Source: an uncultured Acetobacteraceae bacterium (lineage in GTDB: Bacteria; Pseudomonadota; Alphaproteobacteria; Acetobacterales; Acetobacteraceae). From it: DNA of 43,328 nt. The position numbers and the translations under genes were made by a program. The notes beneath the pieces were generated by a model. The model saw nothing but the letters and a program-made list of their open reading frames with translations. It made no database searches and was not told where the DNA came from. This document shows, piece by piece, positions 6,999 to 13,705 of this stretch. Every line of letters starts with the position of its first letter. Within the stretch, counting starts at the first letter, position 1. The stretch spans positions 1-43,328 of the forward strand of contig CAIUPC010000673.1 of assembly GCA_903900905.1 (NCBI GenBank), written 5' to 3'.

Positions 6999-9203
6999 TC
7001 AACTATATTCTTGCTCATGAATTTGCGCGATCGCCGCCGTCTTTCGGGCAACCACGGCGGACACATGCTCGTCGATCGAGCCTGCCAAAGTGATGAAGCG
7101 GGCCTGGACGGACCGGGTTTGGCCTATGCGGTGGCAGCGCATGATCGCCTGGGCATTGCCGGCCGGGGACCAGTCGCTCTCGAACATCACGATGTCCGCT
7201 GCTGCTGTAAGAGTGATCCCGGTTCCAGCAGCTTTGATGTTTCCGAGAAAAACTCGGCAGCCAGGGTCCTGCTGAAACTGCGCAACAGCGCGGCCTCGAT
7301 CACCTTCACTTGTGCTTCCGTCCAGCCGGACGCAGCCGATACCTCCAGCCGTAAGTCCGTCGAAAAGATGATCGAGGCCTCGCCGATGGATGCCGAACAC
7401 GACAACTTTGTCGAGGCCATTATGCAGTTCCTCTTTTAGCAGTTCCAGGAAAGCGGGAGCTTTCGCCTCCCCCACCAGGCGGCGAAGGGTTGCGATGTGC
7501 TGGGCGTCCAGAAAAGACAGACCGCCCTTCTCGACGGCGTCGATCACGGCCTTCTCCATGCCTGGATGCTCGCGCAGCAGGGCCCGGATTTCCTCGGTGT
7601 CGCCGTCCACGGTCGTCGTCGTCAGCCAGATCGGCGGAAGTTGAACGCCGGCCTCGGCTTTGGTGCGCCGCAGGCTGAAGCTGGCCAGGGCTTGCTTCAG
7701 CTCGGGCAGCTTCTCGGCGCGTGGGCTGTGCGACTCGGAGAAGCTGGACATCTTCGAGCGGAAATAGCGGTTGCAGAAAGTATCGCGGCTCAGCGTCGTG
7801 GCCTGGCAGAAGCGCATGACCGACCAGCAATCGGCCGCGTCGTTCGGATTAGGTGTACCGGTCAGGAACCAGACCTGGGCGCCCCAACGCGCCAGGCCGG
7901 CGGTTCCGTCGCACTTGGAGCCTAGCAGGGAGATCGTGCGCTGGGCGGTAGGCGACTTTAGGTAGTGGCAGTTGCCGACGAGTACGCCGTTTGCAAAGTA
8001 GTTATGGTTGTCTGCAACTTCGATATTATAGACGGCAGTTCGTTCAGCACTTCGCGGTTCTTGAACCTCAACACGGACCACCCGAGAGAATGCAGCACCA
8101 GCTCCTTCCTGAAATCTAGGTATTGCCATTTTCTGGACTGGTGACTCGGCCCATCCACTTCGATAGCCAGCTTCAACCTCGGATGCGCTATATCCACCTT
8201 GTAAACGGGCGGCAAACTCTCGAATTTCCCCTTCACCGGGGCCGTCAATATGCCGTACTCCATCCAGTTCACCGGCCAACCCAGCGCTTCGCAGAGCATG
8301 ATCTGTGGCTTCGTCCTGAAGCCGTTGCCGCCCCGCTGCCCGATCCAACTCTGACCTTTCCGCAACCTCGACGCTGCGTCCAGTTTGGCGCGAAATTCCG
8401 GGTCTGAATTCAGGCGCCGCATCCTCTCGGCCGCATCTGGCCTCGGCGTCCCCTTCCGGGTTTTCTGCAACGCTATCATATCTCGAGGGAAAGCTTTGGA
8501 CCGCCACTTTGCAGAGCACGTCTTTCCGCAAAACCGCTGGAAGTGTAAACGCTGGAACTCTTGGTTGCACCACTCGCAGCACATCGTTTTTATCAAGCCG
8601 TGCTGCTTCGACATAGCCTCTGAGGGTCCATATTTTGTGGTTCGGCGTGCACTCGAAAGCGCCCATCTGGTGGTGCACCGTCACGAGGCTTTCCGTGTAG
8701 GTTCTTATATAACGGGTCACAGGCTTTAACTCAAGCCCGTTCAGGCCCCAGCACCACACCTTTATAGGTAATCGGCCCTCAACGATTTCTCCGATAAATC
8801 GAGGCCCTAGCTCGGTGTCGACCATTGCGAAATAAGGGAAGCACTCGTCAAACACGACCGTGTCGATGATGTCCTTGGACATGCGCAGCGCCCACTTGGC
8901 GGCCATCTCGTAGGACAGCAGCAGCACGTCGGCCTTGCCTCGAAGCCAGGTGTTCAAGTCCTGGATATCGCGGCCCTTAATAATCCGGCGCTGGATCTTG
9001 GCGAACTTCTTGAACTCGCCGACCCAGACTTCGCGCACCGCGGCGGGGCAGACAATGACGATCCGTCGGGCCTTGACGGCGTCCATGGCGGCGATGGCCT
9101 GGCAAGTTTTACCTAGACCAGGGACATCAAACAAAGCTCCTCGCTCTCTCTTAGCGAGAAAAATCGCACCTTCTTTTTGGTAAGGAAAAAGACTCAGGGA
9201 CAC
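6999..9203 (-). CDS. SNF2-family DEAD/DEAH helicase precursor interrupted by an intein
   Basis: LFPYQKEGAIFLAKRERGALFDVPGLGKTCQAIAAMD (Walker A), DTVVFDE[intein]CHYLKSPTAQRT (Walker B), WFLTGTPNPN, ...RCHRIGQTRSVQARFITLAGSIDEHV (motif VI). Probable GTG start at 9203, overlapping the upstream stop; the ORF track opens at 9263. Confidence 0.9.
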   Translation of the reverse strand: MSLSLFPYQKEGAIFLAKRERGALFDVPGLGKTCQAIAAMDAVKARRIVIVCPAAVREVWVGEFKKFAKIQRRIIKGRDIQDLNTWLRGKADVLLLSYEMAAKWALRMSKDIIDTVVFDECFPYFAMVDTELGPRFIGEIVEGRLPIKVWCWGLNGLELKPVTRYIRTYTESLVTVHHQMGAFECTPNHKIWTLRGYVEAARLDKNDVLRVVQPRVPAFTLPAVLRKDVLCKVAVQSFPSRYDSVAENPEGDAEARCGREDAAPEFRPGISRQTGRSVEVAERSELDRAAGRQRLQDEATDHALRSAGLAGELDGVRHIDGPGEGEIREFAARLQGGYSASEVEAGYRSGWAESPVQKMAIPRFQEGAGAAFSRVVRVEVQEPRSAERTAVYNIEVADNHNYFANGVLVGNCHYLKSPTAQRTISLLGSKCDGTAGLARWGAQVWFLTGTPNPNDAADCWSVMRFCQATTLSRDTFCNRYFRSKMSSFSESHSPRAEKLPELKQALASFSLRRTKAEAGVQLPPIWLTTTTVDGDTEEIRALLREHPGMEKAVIDAVEKGGLSFLDAQHIATLRRLVGEAKAPAFLELLKEELHNGLDKVVVFGIHRRGLDHLFDGLTAGGIGCVRLDGSTSEGDRGRAVAQFQQDPGCRVFLGNIKAAGTGITLTAAADIVMFESDWSPAGNAQAIMRCHRIGQTRSVQARFITLAGSIDEHVSAVVARKTAAIAQIHEQEYS
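7958..8614 (-). CDS. Vsr/DUF559-fold (EDxHD-type) homing endonuclease nested out of frame inside the helicase intein
   Basis: MSKQHGLIKTMCCEWCNQEFQRLHFQRFCGKTC (Zn finger) ... KPQIMLCEALGWPVNWMEYGI...YKVDIAHPRLKLAIEVDGPSHQSRKWQYLDFRKELVLHSLGWSVLRFKNREVLN. Stop TAA lies in the C-extein. Confidence 0.86.
   Translation of the reverse strand: MSKQHGLIKTMCCEWCNQEFQRLHFQRFCGKTCSAKWRSKAFPRDMIALQKTRKGTPRPDAAERMRRLNSDPEFRAKLDAASRLRKGQSWIGQRGGNGFRTKPQIMLCEALGWPVNWMEYGILTAPVKGKFESLPPVYKVDIAHPRLKLAIEVDGPSHQSRKWQYLDFRKELVLHSLGWSVLRFKNREVLNELPSIISKLQTTITTLQTAYSSATATT
7971..8843 (-). other. Intein in SNF2 helicase (291 aa, C1...GN|C+1)
   Basis: FDE|CFPYFAMVDTELGPRFIGEI (block A), GAFECTPNHKIWT (block B), VYNIEVADNHNYFANGVLVGN|CHYLKS (blocks F/G). 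Splicing restores DECHYLKSP. Confidence 0.93.
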
Positions 9204-9382
9204 GGCTTCACGGTGCCGGTGGGGAGGAGGGAGGGAAGCATGTCTGCAACTCGGAATGGCCAATCATCACTGATGAACGTGCCGTCCACAAGTTCACGAT
9301 AGCCCCACTCATGCGGGCCACCGTCAGCCATCTCCAGGTACAGCCGCTCAAGCTCCTCCAGATTCACGGGTTGGTCGGTCAT
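9194..9382 (-). CDS. Hypothetical protein (62 aa)
   Basis: MTDQPVNLEELERLYLEMADGGPHEWGYRELVDGTFISDDWPFRVADMLPSLLPTGTVKPCP; ATGA with upstream ORF. Confidence 0.6.
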   Translation of the reverse strand: MTDQPVNLEELERLYLEMADGGPHEWGYRELVDGTFISDDWPFRVADMLPSLLPTGTVKPCP

Positions 9383-9561
9383 GATTGCACCCCGCGATAG
9401 ACGGACAGCCAGCCAAGGCCGATGACGACATTGCCAGCCGTTTTCAGACATACGGATCGCAGCGAAAACTCTGCCCAGAACAGGTGTCCGCTTATGGAGA
9501 TCAGTTCCCCGCCGACCATGAATGCGGCTATCCCAGCAGCAAGTAATGCAAGGGACCTCAC
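9379..9561 (-). CDS. Small membrane protein (about 60 aa)
   Basis: GTG start in a GTGA overlap; MRSLALLAAGIAAFMVGGELISISGHLFWAEFSLRSVCLKTAGNVVIGLGWLSVYRGVQS, two hydrophobic segments. Confidence 0.6.
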   Translation of the reverse strand: MRSLALLAAGIAAFMVGGELISISGHLFWAEFSLRSVCLKTAGNVVIGLGWLSVYRGVQS

Positions 9562-9869
9562 GACCCCACCTCCCGGCCCTTGGCGCGTTCGATGGCTAGG
9601 AGGGTGGATTGGACGCTGGTCCAATCGTCCCCCTTACCGGCCCGGTATCTCGCCGCCAGGTCGTGGATGCCGATCTTCTCCGCCGCCAGCGCACAGCACT
9701 CCCTCGCCTCGATTAGGTCCGGGTTGACGGGCTCAGGGGGACGCCAGTCGGTTTCGGCGAGGGTCAGGGCGTTAAAGGCAATCTCCTCTAGTGAGGTGGC
9801 GTCTTCATTTTCAAGGTACAGTCTCACCGCTTCCTTGGCGTAGGCTTGTTTTAGGGATTCGGGAGTCAT
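9558..9869 (-). CDS. Hypothetical protein (103 aa)
   Basis: Intact ORF, ATGA overlap at 9866-9869. Confidence 0.65.
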   Translation of the reverse strand: MTPESLKQAYAKEAVRLYLENEDATSLEEIAFNALTLAETDWRPPEPVNPDLIEARECCALAAEKIGIHDLAARYRAGKGDDWTSVQSTLLAIERAKGREVGS

Positions 9870-10300
9870 TTCATAAGATCCTCTAGAAGGGTGACAGATG
9901 CGTCGCTAAGCTGCCAGCCTTCGCCCCAGGCCGTGAAGATAGCGCGCCGGCCGCCGAGCTTCTTGCGCAGGCGGCACACCCAAACGTCTGCGTTTCTGCG
10001 GTTGTCCGCGTGGCCTTCGTGGTCACAAATAGCCCCCCACCGTCGGCGGGTCATGAAGTGCTTGGGCGCCGTGAACAGGCCCCTTAGAAAGCGCAGTTCG
10101 ATCGGCTGCAGTCCCAGGGTCGTTTGCACGTTGCCCCAGGCGCCTTCTGACAGGCTGTCTGCTGCCTCGTCTTGCAAGGTCTGGATCTGGTCGAGCAACG
10201 CGGCCAGGTGTGCGGCCTTGATGAACACCGTGGCGCCGGGATTGTCCGGCGCGGCGTCAAGCGCAGCCAGCGCAGCCAGGGCGGCTTGTTGCGGTGTCAT
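9866..10300 (-). CDS. Winged-helix (OmpR/PhoB effector-like) protein
   Basis: LGLQPIELRFLRGLFTAPKHFMTRRRWGAICDHEGHADNRRNADVWVCRLRKKLGGRRAIFTAWGEGWQL resembles the Trans_reg_C pattern (V..LRKKL...I.T..G.GY.L). Confidence 0.65.
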   Translation of the reverse strand: MTPQQAALAALAALDAAPDNPGATVFIKAAHLAALLDQIQTLQDEAADSLSEGAWGNVQTTLGLQPIELRFLRGLFTAPKHFMTRRRWGAICDHEGHADNRRNADVWVCRLRKKLGGRRAIFTAWGEGWQLSDASVTLLEDLMK

Positions 10301-10578
10301 ATGACGTTCGCTTCGTCGACCAGCCGGCGCAGCAACGCGACATGGCGATCAAGCTGGCCGTCCGAAACCGAGAACGAGGCCTCCAGTTGGTCGCAGGCCT
10401 GGAGCACTTCACGGCTCAGGAGCGCCAAGGCGCCGGCCTCCCGACGTGTCGGCATGTGCTCTGTGTTGGTGCGGCAGGTCGGACAGACCTTACACCAAGC
10501 AGCGTTGAATATATGGCCGCACGGCTGCAACCGATATTGCGGCATCGGCAGCCCGGTGAAAGCCCTGGCCCAAATCAT
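10297..10578 (-). CDS. Small zinc-finger-like protein (RING-like half motif)
   Basis: MIWARAFTGLPMPQYRLQPCGHIFNAAWCKVCPTCRTNTEHMPTRREAG...; ATGA overlap with rusA. Confidence 0.55.
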   Translation of the reverse strand: MIWARAFTGLPMPQYRLQPCGHIFNAAWCKVCPTCRTNTEHMPTRREAGALALLSREVLQACDQLEASFSVSDGQLDRHVALLRRLVDEANVI

Positions 10579-10985
10579 GTTAGTTGCTCCAGTTGAATCC
10601 AGATACCGTATGCCGGCCCGTAGGCCTTCGTGACCGTGGCGCACGCGATTGCGGCGTCATCGGCGTAGGCGATGCCGTTGAGGGCGTCGCAGACAATTTT
10701 CCCTATATTGTCCCAATCCGGGGTGCTCGTGTGCCACACAGCCGCGTCTCGCTTGGCCTTCGACCAGGAAACGGGCTTGAGCCAGTAGCCGACCAGGGTC
10801 AGCTTCAACGGGCCCGTGAGCATCACAGGACGGTCGCCCATGACGGCCTGGGCATGTTCGCGGATCATAGCTTTGTAGGACACAGCCGCCGGCGGATCGA
10901 TGGCGTGGCCGGTCGCACGGATGAAACGCGGGCGTCCAGCGCCGCGCGGCTCACCCGGAACGAAGAAGGACAGGCACTCGCTCAT
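10575..10985 (-). CDS. rusA: RusA-like Holliday junction resolvase
   Basis: SFFVPGEPRGAGRPRF...AVSYKAMIREHA...STPDWDNIGKIVCDALNGIAYADDAAI, canonical RusA motifs. Confidence 0.9.
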   Translation of the reverse strand: MSECLSFFVPGEPRGAGRPRFIRATGHAIDPPAAVSYKAMIREHAQAVMGDRPVMLTGPLKLTLVGYWLKPVSWSKAKRDAAVWHTSTPDWDNIGKIVCDALNGIAYADDAAIACATVTKAYGPAYGIWIQLEQLT

Positions 10986-10990
10986 GAAAA

Positions 10991-11018
10991 AGGCTCCCAG
11001 CGATTAAGCTAGGAGCCT
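10991..11018 (-). terminator. Terminator-like hairpin with T5 tract ending at the rusA start codon
   Basis: Minus strand AGGCTCCTAGC-TTAATC-GCTGGGAGCCT followed by TTTTTC-ATG; 11-bp stem with one G:U in RNA. Confidence 0.6.
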
Positions 11019-11039
11019 ATTCCAGATTAAAGGTTGTCG

Positions 11040-11261
11040 TCAAGTGAACATTTCGATTTCAGCGAAGGCTTCGGACACGACAGCGAACCAGGACCGCAGC
11101 TCAGCCAGGAGCTTGTCTTTCTGCTCGCGGCTGAGCTTCTCCGGCAGCCGGCCACAGCGGTAGGCCTGGACGGTCGGGATAGCGATCCCGACGATCTCGG
11201 CGATAGCCGGATCTGTCCAGTTCGTAATGAGACGGACCTTCTGCAGAAGCGGAACGGTCAC
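11040..11261 (-). CDS. Small helix-turn-helix protein
   Basis: LLQKVRLITNWTDPAIAEIVGIAIPTVQAYRCGRLPEKLS, HTH pattern. Confidence 0.55.
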   Translation of the reverse strand: MTVPLLQKVRLITNWTDPAIAEIVGIAIPTVQAYRCGRLPEKLSREQKDKLLAELRSWFAVVSEAFAEIEMFT

Positions 11262-11425
11262 AGCCAGCCGACCTTATGCAACACGAGGTCCAGCACGGTC
11301 AGCGCCAGGGCCCAACAGGCAACGTCAATCGCCAGGAAAGCCAGTACAGGCCAGTTGACGCGCCGGGGCGGCATGTCTTGGACGAAGTGGCCGCGGTTGC
11401 GCGGCGGCATGTAGGGTTGTTTCAT
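11258..11425 (-). CDS. Small membrane protein (55 aa)
   Basis: MKQPYMPPRNRGHFVQDMPPRRVNWPVLAFLAIDVACWALALTVLDLVLHKVGWL. Confidence 0.5.
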   Translation of the reverse strand: MKQPYMPPRNRGHFVQDMPPRRVNWPVLAFLAIDVACWALALTVLDLVLHKVGWL

Positions 11426-11429
11426 GGCT

Positions 11430-11714
11430 TTAGGCTTCCTGCTTTTCAATGGTGAACCCGTCTTGCGGGTCACAGTCGATGACATAGACGTTGCCGTCAT
11501 TGCCGCCGCCCGCGATCCAGCGGCCGGCCCATCCGAGCTTCTTGGCCAGGGCCTGGGCGGCTCGCGCGTGGTTGTTGTCCACATTCAAGGCGGCATTCCA
11601 ATCCACCGTCAATTCGAGCCGGTGATCGGGCGCCGAGCCGCTGGCGATCGCCTTGACGCGTGAGCCGCGGCAGTTGGTCGGGCCTAGATATTTAGTGGTG
11701 ATAAATTGGCGCAT
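11430..11714 (-). CDS. Hypothetical protein (94 aa)
   Basis: MRQFITTKYLGPTNCRGSRVKAIASGSAPDHRLELTVDWNAALNVDNNHARAAQALAKKLGW...; typical small mobile-element/phage protein. Confidence 0.65.
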   Translation of the reverse strand: MRQFITTKYLGPTNCRGSRVKAIASGSAPDHRLELTVDWNAALNVDNNHARAAQALAKKLGWAGRWIAGGGNDGNVYVIDCDPQDGFTIEKQEA

Positions 11715-11789
11715 TTCAGAGTCTCCCAAGATCCAGCCTAGGCGGCTGATAGGCCCCGCGCGCCGTAGCACGCGAGGCCAGTCAGTGGC

Positions 11790-12062
11790 CTAGAAGTCCT
11801 GCGCGGCGTCGAAGGCTTCCGTTGACGTAGCAAACGGGCCTTCCGGATCGCCGTCTGGCATGCAGCCCGGAAAGCACGCCCACCAATACCAGCCAGGCTC
11901 TACAGGTTCGCCGTCCGGCCCAAAGTTGCGCGGCTGGCCGTCGTGTTCATTGACCGCGGCGTCATCCCAAAAGACTTCGCAGGACCCGAAGGCCTGGCCT
12001 TCTTCGTAGCCAGCAAATTGGTGATAGCCGGCCATGCTCGATTCGTTTTTGTCTGGCGTCAT
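11790..12062 (-). CDS. Hypothetical protein (90 aa)
   Basis: Intact ORF, MTPDKNESSMAGYHQFAGYEEGQAFGSCEVFWDD... Confidence 0.55.
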   Translation of the reverse strand: MTPDKNESSMAGYHQFAGYEEGQAFGSCEVFWDDAAVNEHDGQPRNFGPDGEPVEPGWYWWACFPGCMPDGDPEGPFATSTEAFDAAQDF

Positions 12063-12065
12063 GGC

Positions 12066-12458
12066 TTAGGCCTTCACGGCTAAGACAAAGCGGTCGATTT
12101 GATCGAGCGCGACCAGCAGGGCTTGTTGTTCGTCGTCATAGACCTCTTTGAGGTAATCCTCGCCACTGTCACTTTCGATCCCCCATACGCCAAGGCTTGT
12201 GAGCGTGTACGTGCTGAAGCTGTTACCTCCGATAGGGACAAAGATCGTCGCTTCAGCTTGAATGCCGATAAAGGACCAGTCGCCGCGATTGAAAGCGTCC
12301 AGCCGGGCTTGGTCCTCCGCGCGATAATCGTCGTCCTGGAAAAGATAGTCGCGAGGATCGGCCGTAAGGTCATCGTGTTCTAGCCGGCGCCAGTCAATGC
12401 GCACGGCTTGCGGCCAAGAGGGCGCGTCAAAGTTTTTGAATTGCTGTTCTAGTTGCAT
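12066..12458 (-). CDS. Hypothetical protein (130 aa)
   Basis: MQLEQQFKNFDAPSWPQAVRIDWRRLEHDDL...; preceded by a CTTGGGAGA motif. Confidence 0.6.
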   Translation of the reverse strand: MQLEQQFKNFDAPSWPQAVRIDWRRLEHDDLTADPRDYLFQDDDYRAEDQARLDAFNRGDWSFIGIQAEATIFVPIGGNSFSTYTLTSLGVWGIESDSGEDYLKEVYDDEQQALLVALDQIDRFVLAVKA

Positions 12459-12549
12459 TGCAAAATCTCCCAAGGTTGCACGCCTTCAGCCCGGCCGCCG
12501 CTTTCACGGCTCCGGGCTTGGGCGCGTTGAGCGCGATTGTCGCTGGCGG

Positions 12550-12912
12550 CTAGTCGACACCAAAGGCGTATTCGCCATGGCCGGCGACACTGACCAGCCG
12601 ATAAACGTCGTCCGTTTGCGTGTCGCGCCAATCGTCATACCCGGATGTGCAGCAGGCCGAAATGGCGCGCTCGCCTTTTTGGACGTAGCGCTCGGCGGCA
12701 TTGGCGCGGATCGCAGCGGCCAGAAGGTAGTCATGTGTGCTCAGTTCAGTGCGGATAGATGTCGACTGACCACGACGAGTGCAGACGGTCAAAAGCTTGA
12801 CGTTGCCGCCGCGGCCCGCTGCGCCACACTGATAAATGTCGTCGTGACCGTTGCCGTGCGGCTCGCGCCACGTGTGAACCTTCGTCCAGCCGGTCAATTC
12901 AATCGTGGTCAT
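12550..12912 (-). CDS. Hypothetical protein (120 aa), first gene of the leftward operon
   Basis: MTTIELTGWTKVHTWREPHGNGHDDIYQCGAAGRGGNVKLL...; preceded by a CTTGGGAA motif and a promoter-like sequence. Confidence 0.6.
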   Translation of the reverse strand: MTTIELTGWTKVHTWREPHGNGHDDIYQCGAAGRGGNVKLLTVCTRRGQSTSIRTELSTHDYLLAAAIRANAAERYVQKGERAISACCTSGYDDWRDTQTDDVYRLVSVAGHGEYAFGVD

Positions 12913-12955
12913 TTGCGTGCTTCCCAAGAGTTAGACGGTTCTCCCGCCCGGTTTG

Positions 12956-12984
12956 TTGATAGCGAAGCCGCTATGGGCTGTCAA
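12956..12984 (-). promoter_or_regulatory. Sigma70-like early promoter with dyad in the spacer
   Basis: Minus strand TTGACA-N17-TATCAA (-35 at 12984..12979, -10 at 12961..12956); the spacer contains ATAGCG-GCTT-CGCTAT. Confidence 0.65.
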
Positions 12985-13077
12985 GCGCCTTCCAACCATA
13001 AATTAGGCCTTCTCACGCGAAACTAGCCCGACCGTCATAGGCTGGCCGCGGCTAAAAACGTGCAGGGAGGCCTTCTG

Positions 13078-13215
13078 AGGGTAGGTAAAGAGGTACGATG
13101 GGGTAAAATGAGGTAAACCTAGGTAGCGTACCTACCCCGCAAATCAATCGAAGGTAGGGTAGGGTAAGGTAGGTATTAGTCCGTAGGACATACCGTACCT
13201 GCCTTACCTACCCTC
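13078..13215. repeat. Cluster of GGTA(G/A)-type direct and inverted repeats (iteron-like)
   Basis: gggtaggtaaagaggtacgatggggtaaaatgaggtaaacctaggtagcgtacctacc...ggtagggtagggtaaggtaggta...taccgtacctgccttacctaccct. Confidence 0.6.
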
Positions 13216-13501
13216 CGAGATGCGTCGACTTTGAGCGCGGTACCGCTGAAGAGGTAAAACGAGAAGCGGCGATCCATCGCGCATTGTTGGCTTGGAGCGG
13301 CTTAGCGGTGGATAGCTGTAGCGGCTTGCGCGCAAGGCGTGGCGGATAGGCCAGTCCTATTCGCATCAGCAACTGTTGCAGTTACAGTTCCCCCGCCCTG
13401 ATCCACCGCATCAGCGTATCCCCTTCGCTATGCACTGCATCGCCGGCTCCACCGCTTCACTGCCTCGCGTATAAGGTGGGGCGCCGCAGCCCGGCCAGAA
13501 G

Positions 13502-13526
13502 GGTCCTGTTCGGGGAAAGCAGGACC
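13502..13526. other. 7-bp perfect stem-loop followed by an A5T6 tract
   Basis: GGTCCTG-N11-CAGGACC, then ...gaaaaattttttag at 13539-13551. Confidence 0.45.
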
Positions 13527-13705
13527 AGCGCGACTCCGAAAAATTTTTTAGCCACCCCCGCAAAAACCGCCGCACTTTTTCAGTTTTCCCTAGCCACGCC
13601 AATACGCCGACAAGGCCTCTTGACACCACCGCAACACCGAAGCAGTCTGCCGCCGTCTCCCCAAGGGACCTACGACAGCTCTCGCGAAGCACGGACACCG
13701 CCCCC

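Noticed and set aside
13078-13215. Possible CRISPR array in the GGTA repeat block
   Set aside because: Units are short, irregularly spaced and both-orientated; no repeat-spacer regularity.
13620-13625. TTGACA as a rightward late promoter
   Set aside because: No acceptable -10 at 16-18 bp; left uncalled.
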